A stretch of DNA of 64,000 nt, taken from assembly GCF_004766125.1 (NCBI RefSeq), contig NZ_SJSA01000002.1:372001-436000 (forward strand). Reading direction: 5' to 3'. Shown here piece by piece: positions 55,229-64,000 of this stretch. Numbering within the stretch: the stretch's first letter is position 1; every line of letters starts with the position of its first letter. Made by a program: the position numbers and the translations under genes. The notes below the pieces were generated by a model that saw only the letters and a list, made by a program, of their open reading frames with translations, had not been told where the DNA came from and searched no databases. The stretch is from Duncaniella freteri (GTDB lineage Bacteria; Bacteroidota; Bacteroidia; Bacteroidales; Muribaculaceae).

Positions 55229-55636
55229 ATGTCATATAAGATTTCACAGATTGAGGGTATAGGCGAGGCTTATGCCCGACAACTTGAGGCTGTCGGTGTG
55301 AATACCGTTGAGCAACTCCTTGAAAAGTGTTCAAGCAAGAAGGGGAGAACTCTTCTGGCTGATGAGACCGGTATAAGCGAGAAGCTTATTCTCAAATGGA
55401 CTAACCATGCCGACTTGTTTCGTATTAAAGGTGTGGCAGGTCAGTTTGCCGAACTTCTTGAGGCTGCCGGTGTGGACACTGTGAAAGAATTCCGTCATCG
55501 TGTGGCATCCAATCTTCATATAAAGCTTGTTGAGATCAATGATGCAAGGAATATATGCAATCGTGTCCCTTCTGTATTTGAGCTTGAAAGGATGATAGTG
55601 CAGGCAAAAGAACTTCCACCGGTCTTGACGTATTGA
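55229..55636 (+). CDS. DUF4332 helix-hairpin-helix protein
   Basis: A 135-residue protein of two helix-hairpin-helix-like repeats: KISQIEGIGEAYARQLEAVG and, later, FRIKGVAGQFAELLEAAGVD. This matches DUF4332, which is related to HhH DNA-binding modules. Small, cytosolic, probably nucleic-acid binding (inference). It starts 68 bp after the M15 gene. Confidence 0.85.
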   Translation: MSYKISQIEGIGEAYARQLEAVGVNTVEQLLEKCSSKKGRTLLADETGISEKLILKWTNHADLFRIKGVAGQFAELLEAAGVDTVKEFRHRVASNLHIKLVEINDARNICNRVPSVFELERMIVQAKELPPVLTY

Positions 55637-55692
55637 TCATCCATGATAAATCCGATGAAAAAACTCTGTTAGGAAAATTCTCCTATTTTTTG

Positions 55693-55700
55693 TAATTTTG
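55693..55700 (+). promoter_or_regulatory. -7 promoter box of prfC
   Basis: TAATTTTG ends 32 bp before the prfC ATG. It is directly followed by a short hairpin (55700-55723) and ATTTTTATT before the start codon; the hairpin begins at the predicted transcription start, so it is probably incomplete in the RNA. Confidence 0.55.
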
Positions 55701-55732
55701 CGGCTGAAAAATTTTTCAGTCGCATTTTTATT

Positions 55733-57310
55733 ATGAGCCTAAACGAAGAAATAGCGCGCAGACGCACCTTTGCAATCATATCTCATCCTGACGCCGGCAA
55801 GACTACCCTAACAGAGAAGCTGCTGCTTTTTGGTGGTGCGATCCATGTGGCAGGAGCTGTTAAGTCGAATAAAATAAAAAAGACCGCAACATCCGACTGG
55901 ATGGAGATTGAGAAGCAGCGCGGTATCTCTGTGGCTACCTCCGTCATGGGGTTCAATTATGGTGACTACAAGATCAATATTCTTGATACACCGGGACACC
56001 AGGACTTTGCCGAGGACACCTACCGCACTCTGACAGCAGTCGACAGTGTTATCATTGTTGTGGATGTCGCAAAAGGTGTGGAACGTCAGACCCGTAAACT
56101 TATGGAGGTGTGCCGTATGCGCAACACTCCGGTGATAATTTTTGTCAACAAACTTGATAGAGAGGGTCGGGATCCGTTTGACATTCTTGACGAGCTTGAA
56201 AGCGAATTGAAGATCAGGGTGCGGCCATTGTCCTGGCCTATAAACATCGGTGAGAAATTCAAGGGAGTATATAACATTTTCGAGCAGTCTCTCGACCTTT
56301 TTACTCCTGATAAGCAGCGAGTGAGCGAGCGTGTCGAGATTGATTCGGTGGATGATCCCCGAATTGATGTGGCTGTAGGAGAGGCGGATGCATCCAAGTT
56401 GCGTGAGGATCTGGAGTTGATCGAAGGGGTATACCCTGAATTTAATGTTGCTGAGTATCTTGACGGAAAGGTTGCACCGGTGTTCTTTGGTTCTGCGCTC
56501 AACACATTCGGGGTAAAGGAGCTTCTTGACTGCTTTGTTCAGATTGCTCCGGCACCACGTCCTACTCAGTCGGAGGAACGTGTCATAAATCCAGAAGAGG
56601 AAGGGTTCTCAGGGTTTGTGTTCAAGATCCATGCCAATATGGACCCCAATCATCGTTCCTGTATAGCTTTCGTAAAGATTTGCTCAGGCAAGTTTGAGCG
56701 AAATGCACCATATAAACATATCCGTTTAGGTAAGACTCTCAAGTTTGCAGCTCCTACGGCTTTTATGGCACAGAAGAAAAATGTGGTTGATGAGGCATAT
56801 CCAGGAGATATTGTCGGAATCCCGGATACCGGTAACTTTAAGATAGGGGATACCATCACATCAGGAGAGAATCTGCATTTTAAAGGATTGCCGTCATTCT
56901 CTCCCGAGATGTTCAAGTATATTGAGAATGCCGACCCAATGAAGTCAAAACAGCTTGACAAGGGTGTGCAGCAACTTATGGATGAAGGTGTAGCTCAGCT
57001 TTTCACCAACCAGTTCAACGGACGCCGTATCATCGGTACTGTAGGTCAGCTTCAGTTTGAAGTGATACAATATCGACTTGAGCACGAGTATGGTGCCCAG
57101 TGTCGTTGGGAGCCGATATCCTTGTATAAGGCATGTTGGATAGAGAGTGATGATGCAGAGGCATTGGCTGCATTCAAGAAAAGGAAATTCCAGTTCATGG
57201 CAACCGATAAAGAGGGTCGTGATGTATTCCTTGCCGACTCCAATTATGTCCTTCAGATGGCGCAATCTGATTTCCCTAAAATTCGCTTCCATTTTTCCAG
57301 CGAATTCTGA
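55733..57310 (+). CDS. prfC: Peptide chain release factor 3
   Basis: A 525-residue translational GTPase. G motifs are visible as [18 protein letters not shown], the switch region with [29 protein letters not shown] and [11 protein letters not shown]. The C-terminal domains are complete. It removes RF1 and RF2 from the ribosome after termination, in exchange for GTP hydrolysis. Length is normal. It is a single gene, downstream of DUF4332. Confidence 0.96.
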   Translation: MSLNEEIARRRTFAIISHPDAGKTTLTEKLLLFGGAIHVAGAVKSNKIKKTATSDWMEIEKQRGISVATSVMGFNYGDYKINILDTPGHQDFAEDTYRTLTAVDSVIIVVDVAKGVERQTRKLMEVCRMRNTPVIIFVNKLDREGRDPFDILDELESELKIRVRPLSWPINIGEKFKGVYNIFEQSLDLFTPDKQRVSERVEIDSVDDPRIDVAVGEADASKLREDLELIEGVYPEFNVAEYLDGKVAPVFFGSALNTFGVKELLDCFVQIAPAPRPTQSEERVINPEEEGFSGFVFKIHANMDPNHRSCIAFVKICSGKFERNAPYKHIRLGKTLKFAAPTAFMAQKKNVVDEAYPGDIVGIPDTGNFKIGDTITSGENLHFKGLPSFSPEMFKYIENADPMKSKQLDKGVQQLMDEGVAQLFTNQFNGRRIIGTVGQLQFEVIQYRLEHEYGAQCRWEPISLYKACWIESDDAEALAAFKKRKFQFMATDKEGRDVFLADSNYVLQMAQSDFPKIRFHFSSEF

Positions 57311-57337
57311 TAGGCTATTAAGTTATATTAAAAAAGT

Positions 57338-57375
57338 ATCCGGGGAGAGCCGTTTTTTACAGCAGCTCCCCGGAT
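57338..57375. terminator. Hairpin downstream of prfC
   Basis: Perfect 10-bp arms ATCCGGGGAG/CTCCCCGGAT (57338-57347/57366-57375). The T-run follows on the minus strand, so it works best for leftward transcripts, but it may also end prfC. Confidence 0.7.
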
Positions 57376-57502
57376 GCTTGCTATGTTACTTACATAATTC
57401 ACATCGAATCAGTTTCACAAGATTCAAATTCAAAGAGTTTTTCGCATAAGTTACTCCATCCGGTCAATTTATCAAAACGACACTCGCGGTATCTGTCCAT
57501 TT

Positions 57503-57706
57503 TTAGTGGACAGTAGTGTACTCATTCCATAAGTTCATAGTACGTATTGCAGCACGTTTCATAACTTCTTCAATATCATAATTGCCATTAAGGTCATTCA
57601 CTAACGATGAATAGTCATAGGCAACATCCGGAATCGAAAAAGGGGATCCCATAAGATTGAACTGCACCCCAAAAGTTTTTTGTCTAACTTTTGGGGTGCA
57701 GTTCAT
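57503..57706 (-). pseudogene. Gene remnant starting inside a palindrome
   Basis: A 67-codon frame. Its first 19 codons are encoded by the palindrome at 57658-57705 and the rest (YDYSSLVNDLNGNYDIEEVM, then AAIRTMNLWNEYTTVH) looks like the tail of a larger protein. No family recognised. It is probably the end of a gene cut by insertion of the palindrome. The surrounding 57311-57813 holds no other gene. Confidence 0.4.
57658..57705. repeat. Perfect 20-bp palindrome resembling an IS3-type end
   Basis: Arms 57658-57677 and 57686-57705 are perfectly complementary around 8 nt. The stem sequence CTGCACCCCAAAAGTT is like the ends of IS3/IS150-group elements, pointing inward from both sides, but no transposase is present. 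It may be a miniature element or a terminator. Confidence 0.75.
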
Positions 57707-57813
57707 TTTGACAAACCCGCTTATACTAAAGGTTATTGTGAATCTAAGAGAAATTTCGCTATTAAAGCCAGTTGTTATATAGTAAAATTCTTTGTGGCAC
57801 TTATAATTTCTAT

Positions 57814-59283
57814 TTAAATCTGTTTTTCGTTTCTTCTATTTAATAGCTGTACGAGCAGGAATCCGATCAGGAATATGAGCAGAGTGCTGATTACGATACT
57901 GAGATTGATGTGGACGAATTGGGGTATGTCCCACCAGTCGGTGAGCTTGGTCTGAAGTGCGATTAGAATGAGTGATGCCACACCTACAATAACTCCTGGC
58001 ACCACGTGGTTTTTCTTTGCTTTCGGGCATAGATAGGCGAGAAGGAACATACCGAGAACACCACCGGAACATATACTGCTCAATGCCCACCATGCATCAA
58101 GTGCGTTATCCACGAGAAGGAAGCAGAGCGCAACTCCTATGCCGAGAATTCCTATTGCCACGCTTGCCACGCGCAGTACTGTCACTTTGCGTTCATCGCT
58201 CGAATTGGGGAACATATGGGAATAGAAATCTGTGAGAATTATTGTTCCAGAAGATGTGACACTTGTTGCTACAGTACTCATGCCCGCACAGAAAATTGAG
58301 GCTATAAGCAATCCCACAAGACCGACAGGCATCTCATGGATAATGAAGTAGGGGAATACAAAATCACTCTTTATTCCCTCGGGAAGATCTCCTGGGTTTA
58401 TATAGTAAAATGCAAAGAGTCCTGATCCGATGAGAAAGAGTATAAAGTTGACAGGAAGGGTGAGCAGAGATCCCCAGAACGCGCTCTTACGTGCTTCTTT
58501 GAGCGATGGAGCAGCACAGTATCTCTGGGTGTAGCTTTGGTCAATGGCAAAATTGTTGAGATTGGTGAACATTCCGTATATCAGACATACCCAGAATGTG
58601 CTTTCCACGAGACTTCCATCAAAGCTCCCAAGAGAGAACTTATTGTGTTCAAGGCATATCTTTATGGCTTGTTCGGGACCTTCCGGCATACCCCAGTACA
58701 GGACAATAAGACATATCAACGCACCACCTACAAGTATAGCTCCCTGCAAGGCTTCAGTCCATATCACTGACTTGAGCCCACCTTTTTGGCTATATAACAC
58801 GATACCGAGTCCGGTTATTGTGACTACTATAGGTATGTTCCAGCCCATAAGTACATTCATTGGCACCGCAAGCAGAAACAGGATTGCTCCGGACCGGCAT
58901 ATCTGTGTGAAAAGATAGAACACCGAGGCGTAAAGCCGTGCCCATCTTCCGAACCGTTTTTCAAAATAGCTGTAGGCACTGATGCTTCCGAGCGAACGGT
59001 AAAATGGCACAAAATACCACATTGCCAACAATCCGGCTGGAAGGATGGAGAGTGTGAATACGAATGCATTCCAATTACCCATAAAGGCTGATGAGCAGTA
59101 TCCAAGAAATGATATGGAACTACAGAACGAAGCAAAGATGGAGAGTCCGACAATCCAGCCAGGCACTTTCCCGTTTCCACGAGTAAACTCGTCGCTGCTC
59201 TGTTTTTTGCGTCCGAACAGATATCCGAACACAATTGTGCCGACAGTAAAAATTAAAAAGACAATAATGTCGATGATATTCAT
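57814..59283 (-). CDS. Sodium:solute symporter (SSS family)
   Basis: A 489-residue protein with about 13 membrane helices. SSS-type segments include GWIVGLSIFASFCSSISFLG and ICRSGAILFLLAVPMNVLM. It couples uptake of an organic solute to Na+. It is the last gene of the cluster, 53 bp after the aldolase. The solute is probably the same or a related compound handled by the aldolase (inference). Confidence 0.9.
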   Translation of the reverse strand: MNIIDIIVFLIFTVGTIVFGYLFGRKKQSSDEFTRGNGKVPGWIVGLSIFASFCSSISFLGYCSSAFMGNWNAFVFTLSILPAGLLAMWYFVPFYRSLGSISAYSYFEKRFGRWARLYASVFYLFTQICRSGAILFLLAVPMNVLMGWNIPIVVTITGLGIVLYSQKGGLKSVIWTEALQGAILVGGALICLIVLYWGMPEGPEQAIKICLEHNKFSLGSFDGSLVESTFWVCLIYGMFTNLNNFAIDQSYTQRYCAAPSLKEARKSAFWGSLLTLPVNFILFLIGSGLFAFYYINPGDLPEGIKSDFVFPYFIIHEMPVGLVGLLIASIFCAGMSTVATSVTSSGTIILTDFYSHMFPNSSDERKVTVLRVASVAIGILGIGVALCFLLVDNALDAWWALSSICSGGVLGMFLLAYLCPKAKKNHVVPGVIVGVASLILIALQTKLTDWWDIPQFVHINLSIVISTLLIFLIGFLLVQLLNRRNEKQI

Positions 59284-59336
59284 GGTACTTAAATATAGAA
59301 ATAGGGGAGAGGAGAATGGGTAATAGATCGAGAAAA

Positions 59337-60275
59337 TTAGAAAATGAGTTTGCCGTTTTCAATCGGAAGTCTTCCGAGTGCTTCCTGAATTTTGTTGCGT
59401 TCCGGAGCATTGAACTTGTGGAATGGTGCTGCTACGAAGTCATCTTTGATCACTCCGAGCAGAGAGCATGCACACTTCAACCCCTTGAGGTAGCTTGATC
59501 CGTGCTGACCTACGCTGTAGATTGTAGTGCTGATCTGCATTATGAGCTGTTGGAGACGCCACACTTCCTTGGTGTCGCATGCCTTGGCGGCATTGTACAT
59601 TGCAACATACAGTTCAGGGAACATATTTGCACCTCCGTTTATACCACCGTTGGCACCGAGCATCACACACTCTCCGGTCACCTCTTCCGGCCCCATAAGC
59701 ATTGAGAAGTCAGGACGATCCTTCATTGTATACATTACGGACTGGAAGTATGGAAGATTGGCGGAGCTATCCTTGAAGCCGATCACTTTCTCGTTTTCAG
59801 CAATTCTGTGTATCGTGGCTGGCGAGAAGTTTACCTTCACGTGGCTTGGCATGTTGTAGAGGAAGAGGGGAAGCGGAAGATGAGGCAACATGTCCTCATA
59901 GAATTCAGCGAGCTCGGGCTGGCCTGTCGCAAAGTAGTATGGTGCGGCACTCACCACTGCTGAGGCTCCGCAGTCAGCAGCTACCTTAGCAAGATTGATG
60001 CTCTCTACAATTGAGGTGTCGGTGATGCAGGCAAGCAGCGGGAGACGGCCATTGTTGATACGGCACGCCTCATGTATCATCTCTTTGCGCAGACGGTAGC
60101 TGAGGCTCTGCTCTTCACCAGTGGTGCCGAGGATGAAGAGTCCGTGCACACCTCCTGCTATGAGATGTTCTATAAGGTTTTCGAGACTTGCCACATCGAG
60201 AGTGTCGTTGTCAAGAAGGGGAGTTACGAGAGGAGGGATGATACCGCTTAAGGGTGATCTGAAACTGGTATTCAT
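59337..60275 (-). CDS. DapA/NanA-family aldolase
   Basis: A 312-residue TIM-barrel class I aldolase. The GTTGEE loop is in FILGTTGEEQSLSY, the catalytic tyrosine in PLFLYNMPSHVKV and the Schiff-base lysine in KVIGFKDSSANLPYF. The group includes dihydrodipicolinate synthase, N-acetylneuraminate lyase and 2-keto-3-deoxy sugar acid aldolases. Because lysC and lysA are elsewhere and two symporters flank this gene, a catabolic aldolase is more likely than DapA. Confidence 0.85.
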   Translation of the reverse strand: MNTSFRSPLSGIIPPLVTPLLDNDTLDVASLENLIEHLIAGGVHGLFILGTTGEEQSLSYRLRKEMIHEACRINNGRLPLLACITDTSIVESINLAKVAADCGASAVVSAAPYYFATGQPELAEFYEDMLPHLPLPLFLYNMPSHVKVNFSPATIHRIAENEKVIGFKDSSANLPYFQSVMYTMKDRPDFSMLMGPEEVTGECVMLGANGGINGGANMFPELYVAMYNAAKACDTKEVWRLQQLIMQISTTIYSVGQHGSSYLKGLKCACSLLGVIKDDFVAAPFHKFNAPERNKIQEALGRLPIENGKLIF

Positions 60276-60300
60276 ACGATTACTAGAATTACTAATGTGA

Positions 60301-61905
60301 TTAATTTCCGTTAAAGAAGATGTAAAGCCCTATCATTACAGCTGCAAGAAGGGTCCAGGCTACTGTCACACTGACTGAAAGTCTGTTTCTGATTACTGTC
60401 ATAGGTTCACGTTCCACAACTGCTTTGTCAAAATAGCTTACTGCTATCATGCTTATGATGAGCACGACAAATATGAGGAACGAGAGCATCATAAAGTGTA
60501 CATGTTCTGTGGCTTGAGGTATTATCCAAAGGTAGAGGATGCCACAGCCGATACTGAATATAGTGCCGAATGTGAGAATGACATTTGCTGCAAGTGTGGT
60601 GCATCGTTTCCAGAACACACCCATTACAAATACAGCCGCCATGGGAGGAGCGATAAAGCTGAGCACCGACTGGAATACATTGAAGAGGTCCATCCCCTTT
60701 ATATTGTCGACTGCAACTGTGATCATAATGGAGACGAGGGCTCCAAAAATGGTGACAATATGCCCTGTGCGGACTATTTCCTCCGATGAAGCCTGAGGAT
60801 TGATGCTCTTTACGTAGATATCCATTGTAAATACAGTGCTTAGCGCATTAAGTGCCGAACCTATCGTGCTGACAAGTGCTGCCGTTAGCACGGCAATTAC
60901 AAGTCCTACCATTCCTACAGGAAACAGGCTCGAAACGAGAGTCATGTAGGCATTGTCCGGCTCGATAAGGCGGTCACCGAAGAAACCTGTCTTCCACAAT
61001 GCGAAACACACCACTCCGGGAATGATGTATATTGCTACATCTAGAATCTTAAGCCATCCGGTGAAGTTTGCTCCCTTCTGTCCTTCGTTCAGGTCCCGGG
61101 CAGCAAGAACTGGCTGTACCATCGACTGATCCGTACACCAGAACCATAGGCCTGATATCGGATAACCGAGCAGTATTGGAAGCCATGGAAACTCCTTATC
61201 GGAATTGGGCTGGAAAAGATTCCAGTAGTCTGAAGGCACAATGTTAGGATCGGCAAGTGTATTGATGCCTCCGATCACTGATTCTCCACCTAAGTGCCAT
61301 ATGCCTACAATAGTAAGCGTGGCTGACACAAGAATGAGCAGGACCATCTGATATACATTTGTATATGCGATTGCCTTAAGCCCTCCGATGATGGTGAAGA
61401 ACGCTGAAATGGCGAGCAATATAAATGCCGAAAGCCACATAGGAATGCCGAACACCTGCCGGATTATGATTCCGCCGGCAAATAAGGTCAGAGCAAGCCA
61501 GGAGATGAGTACGGTGACTATCGTGTACCAGGCAAGCATGTTGCGTGTGGATTCTCCGAAACGTTTTCCCATGAATTCCGGGAGTGTCGTTATCTTCTCA
61601 CCAAGATATCTCGGAGCGAACACAAAAGCAAGAAGTGCGATGAACACGAAAGCATACCAGGCGTAGTTGCCTGACACAATTCCGGCAGTGAATCCTGCGC
61701 TGGCTGATGCTATAAGCATTGACGGTCCCACATTGGTGCCCCACATTGAGAACCCTATATGATGCCAGCGGAGAGAATTGCCAGCGAGGAACTTGCTGCT
61801 TTCTTTTTTGCTTTTGGAGCTCGCCCATAGCCCTATAGCCAGAAGGATGATGAAATAGGAGGCAAGTACCACCCAGTCCATCGTGTGCATTGATAGATCT
61901 TCCAT
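60301..61905 (-). CDS. Sodium:solute symporter (SSS family), SGLT-like
   Basis: A 534-residue protein with about 14 membrane helices. SGLT-like segments are SMWGTNVGPSMLIASASAGF near helix 2 and CTDQSMVQPVLAARDLNEGQ, a signature near helix 7. It takes up a sugar or related solute with Na+. It lies 25 bp before the aldolase and 40 bp after the corrinoid fusion gene. It is clearly different in sequence from the symporter at 57814. Confidence 0.92.
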   Translation of the reverse strand: MEDLSMHTMDWVVLASYFIILLAIGLWASSKSKKESSKFLAGNSLRWHHIGFSMWGTNVGPSMLIASASAGFTAGIVSGNYAWYAFVFIALLAFVFAPRYLGEKITTLPEFMGKRFGESTRNMLAWYTIVTVLISWLALTLFAGGIIIRQVFGIPMWLSAFILLAISAFFTIIGGLKAIAYTNVYQMVLLILVSATLTIVGIWHLGGESVIGGINTLADPNIVPSDYWNLFQPNSDKEFPWLPILLGYPISGLWFWCTDQSMVQPVLAARDLNEGQKGANFTGWLKILDVAIYIIPGVVCFALWKTGFFGDRLIEPDNAYMTLVSSLFPVGMVGLVIAVLTAALVSTIGSALNALSTVFTMDIYVKSINPQASSEEIVRTGHIVTIFGALVSIMITVAVDNIKGMDLFNVFQSVLSFIAPPMAAVFVMGVFWKRCTTLAANVILTFGTIFSIGCGILYLWIIPQATEHVHFMMLSFLIFVVLIISMIAVSYFDKAVVEREPMTVIRNRLSVSVTVAWTLLAAVMIGLYIFFNGN

Positions 61906-61945
61906 TTGATGTCTCTGTTCGGTTTAGATTTAGGTCATTAAAGGT

Positions 61946-63862
61946 TTATTCTGCTCCTACGAGTTTCCGGGCTACTTTTACAGCCGAATTGGCATTGTCG
62001 CTGTAGCCGTCAGCTCCGATCTCCTCTGCGAAGTGCTGGCTCACCGGGGCTCCTCCCACCATCACTTTCACTTTATCTCGTATGCCTTCCTCTTCAAGAG
62101 CACTGATCACATCCTTCATGTATGTCATTGTAGTGGTGAGAAGAGCACTCATGCATAGGATGTCAGGCTCATTTTCGCGGATGGCATCGACAAAATCCGA
62201 GGCAGGGACATCTATTCCTATATTTATCACTTCAAAGCCGCAACCTTCAAGCATTGAGGCAACAAGGTTCTTGCCTATGTCGTGCAGATCACCCTTTACA
62301 GTGCCTATAACTACCTTTCCGACTGTTGCCGATTTTGTCCCGGAAAGCATAGGCTTGAGCAATTCAAGAGCTGATTTCATCGCTCTGCCTGCCATGAGCA
62401 GTTGAGGCACATAAGCTTTGCCGTCCTGGAATCTTTGCCCCACTTCGCTCATTGCACTTATCATCTGTCCGTTGATAATGTCCTGAGGCTTGTGTCCGTC
62501 ATCCAATGCTTTACGAGTCGCAGCAGTTGCAGCATCACCGTTGCCGGCTACTATGGCGTCGAACACACTCATCGCCACAGGTGTATCATCTTTTGCCTGA
62601 ATAACTGATGGCTTGACAGGAACTCCGGGGATTCTTGATGTCTTAAGTCTTTGGGAAGATATGGGTCTGCGCTCCTCATCCCCTTCGATCTTACTGATAA
62701 TACGGTTGATTTCGAGGTTTGCTTCAAATGGTCGGAGAGGAGTGGGGGTGTCAATTCTGATCACATCATCTGTGTATTCATGTGCAATCCCTGGACGTTC
62801 ACGATACTCATCAACTATTTTCATAGCCTCTTCAACTTCAGCTTCGTTGTGGAAGTCCATCTCAAGATGCACGCCATCAGTCCCGATATTGTCAAGTAGC
62901 GGACGCAGTTCGTCGATAGTTACCCAGCATGCCATGATGCTCTTGCCTCCGTTTAATATACGTCGGTAAAGATCGTACCATTTGGGGGAGCCGCCCTGTG
63001 GCTCTCCTACGCCTGGTGTCCACTGTATGGCATTGAGTTCTTCTATTTCGAGTAGTGCCGGCAGGTGGCGCATAGCTCCCACGCCATCAAGATGGTATAG
63101 AGTGTAATCTATCTTCTGGCATTGTTCACGGATAAATGGCTGTACAAACCGTCGATAGTCCGCCTCGCTTATCATTGTTGATATGTCGCTCTGTAGTTTT
63201 GACATCCTCCCCGGAGCCCAGGAAGAGAAATAACAGAATGCCATTTCATCACCTTCACGTACTATGTCATACAGTTCATCGTACACTCTGAAATATATGT
63301 CGTTGATCTGTTGCATCTGATGCTCAAGGACATCAGGCTGAATCACAGTATCGAGAAGTACTTTGTCAGTTCCTTTTATTGCTGCAAGAACGTCAAGCCC
63401 TTCCATGAGGTCGGGCATTCCTACATAATAATTCCCGTTTGCCTTTTCCTTTACTGTCCTTAGCAGCTCTTTATGAAGCAGGAAGTTAGGATGCTGTGGA
63501 TCAAATGTTATATCATCGGTGTAGGCGGGGTCGGGGTGTATCCATATGGTGTCCTCGCCACCCTCGAATACGCCACCCAGTATTGCGGCAAGTGATCCTG
63601 GACCAAGCTGAGTGTTTGCCACAGGAAGCATGTCTGCCATAAGCGAGCTATGTGCCACATACCAGTCAAGATAATCAGCTCTCCATTTGGGGTCGAACCA
63701 CTTTTGATCAAGTGATTTCGGGGTGGGAGGGGCCTGCACTTCGGCATGAGGCTTTACACCTGTCTGAAAGTGTTCCCACATATTGAGGACAATTCCTTTG
63801 TGGTTCCACCAGTCTATATAATGACGCTTGGTCTCTTCAAGATTCGGTTTCCAGGTATTCAT
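61946..63862 (-). CDS. UroD-type methyltransferase fused to corrinoid-binding domain
   Basis: The start is set at the ATG at 63862 (product about 638 residues), 4 bp after the previous stop; a GTG at 63898 would overlap that gene. Residues about 1-400 resemble the uroporphyrinogen-decarboxylase/MtaA-CmuA methyltransferase fold, with HPDPAYTDDITFD and the substrate-site TLYHLDGVGAMRHLPALLE. Residues about 430-638 are a cobalamin-binding corrinoid protein: helical cap VFDAIVAGNGDAATAA, then KVVIGTVKGDLHDIGKNLV, whose histidine coordinates cobalt, and VMVGGAPVSQHFAEEIGADG. In methanogens and acetogens these two parts are separate proteins that pass methyl groups. Here they are one chain. The methyl donor and acceptor are unknown. 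Confidence 0.88.
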   Translation of the reverse strand: MNTWKPNLEETKRHYIDWWNHKGIVLNMWEHFQTGVKPHAEVQAPPTPKSLDQKWFDPKWRADYLDWYVAHSSLMADMLPVANTQLGPGSLAAILGGVFEGGEDTIWIHPDPAYTDDITFDPQHPNFLLHKELLRTVKEKANGNYYVGMPDLMEGLDVLAAIKGTDKVLLDTVIQPDVLEHQMQQINDIYFRVYDELYDIVREGDEMAFCYFSSWAPGRMSKLQSDISTMISEADYRRFVQPFIREQCQKIDYTLYHLDGVGAMRHLPALLEIEELNAIQWTPGVGEPQGGSPKWYDLYRRILNGGKSIMACWVTIDELRPLLDNIGTDGVHLEMDFHNEAEVEEAMKIVDEYRERPGIAHEYTDDVIRIDTPTPLRPFEANLEINRIISKIEGDEERRPISSQRLKTSRIPGVPVKPSVIQAKDDTPVAMSVFDAIVAGNGDAATAATRKALDDGHKPQDIINGQMISAMSEVGQRFQDGKAYVPQLLMAGRAMKSALELLKPMLSGTKSATVGKVVIGTVKGDLHDIGKNLVASMLEGCGFEVINIGIDVPASDFVDAIRENEPDILCMSALLTTTMTYMKDVISALEEEGIRDKVKVMVGGAPVSQHFAEEIGADGYSDNANSAVKVARKLVGAE

Positions 63863-63866
63863 GATA

Positions 63867-64000
63867 TTAGTTGAAAAGCTTTTCATTCCATATGCCACGG
63901 AATGAATCGTCGATGGTCAGATTTATAGTTTTGGAGAGATCCATGTCATCAGTGCAGTCTACAGGCTCGGGATAGAATGGAATTATAGAGCCCGGACGTA
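63867..64000 (-). CDS. C-terminal end of an unknown enzyme (partial)
   Basis: A frame open from the window edge gives the last 43 residues (RPGSIIPFYPEPVDCTDDMD, then LTIDDSFRGIWNEKLFN). The start of this stretch resembles the C-terminal strand of GH31-type or related glycoside hydrolases, but too little is present to name it. Its stop lies 4 bp before the methyltransferase start, so it probably belongs to the same operon. Confidence 0.6.
   Translation of the reverse strand, partial: RPGSIIPFYPEPVDCTDDMDLSKTINLTIDDSFRGIWNEKLFN

Noticed and set aside
55700..55723. Hairpin followed by a T-rich stretch just before prfC, as a possible attenuator
   Set aside because: The promoter box ends at the first base of the stem, so the transcript would lack part of one arm.

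Overview
The window looks like a chromosome segment of a gut Bacteroidales bacterium, probably from the Muribaculaceae or a relative. The evidence is the repeated Bacteroidota-type promoter (TTTG or TTG, about 19-20 nt, then TAnnTTTG), AT-rich leaders without Shine-Dalgarno sites, a Bacteroidota-style thiamine operon, DUF4924, AsnA, and the Bacteroides-type insertion sequences. The genus is inferred; no rRNA or tRNA gene is visible.

Housekeeping genes fill 1-13.8 kb: an AraC regulator, a GNAT acetyltransferase, dnaK and asnA, then a rightward run of a Sua5/YrdC protein, a polyprenyl-phosphate sugar transferase and a ClC channel, then leftward pepT-miaA and menD, and a DUF4924 gene. From 13.8 to 18.3 kb lies a well-bounded structured RNA candidate of unknown family and a nitrosative-stress group. 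Rightward genes there encode a Nim-like flavoprotein and a YgbA-like protein. A leftward operon holds DUF488, hcp, two small membrane proteins and a cupin.

The accessory island runs from 18.3 to 32.8 kb. It holds an orphan PRTRC-type ThiF gene, a BlaI-type repressor with a palindromic operator at its promoter, a CatB/Vat-like acetyltransferase, a class A2-type beta-lactamase, and an IS4-type element whose transposase is broken by an in-frame amber codon. Poorly known genes follow: two zinc-ribbon proteins with different C-terminal domains, a Sel1-DUF4303 fusion, a UDG-like protein and DUF6194. A complete IS21-family element with an 8-bp target duplication closes the island.

From 32.8 to 57.3 kb the core genome resumes: prs with an S9 peptidase; lon, a PASTA protein and an RluD-type synthase; a TPP-riboswitch thiamine operon (thiD-thiS-tenI-like-thiE-thiG-thiC-thiH, with no thiF); lysC-lysA-OPT-MATE; a long TPR protein; a VanX-like peptidase; DUF4332; and prfC. 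The last 6 kb is a leftward catabolic cluster: the tail of an unknown enzyme, a UroD-type methyltransferase fused to a corrinoid-binding domain, a sodium-solute symporter, a DapA/NanA-family aldolase and a second symporter.

The main items for follow-up are the structured RNA at 13.82-14.13 kb, the perfect palindrome at 1.72-1.81 kb that is made from one end of the IS4-type element, the BlaI-controlled resistance cassette without BlaR1, the hcp operon with coupled small membrane genes, the zinc-ribbon fusion pair, and the corrinoid methyltransferase cluster.
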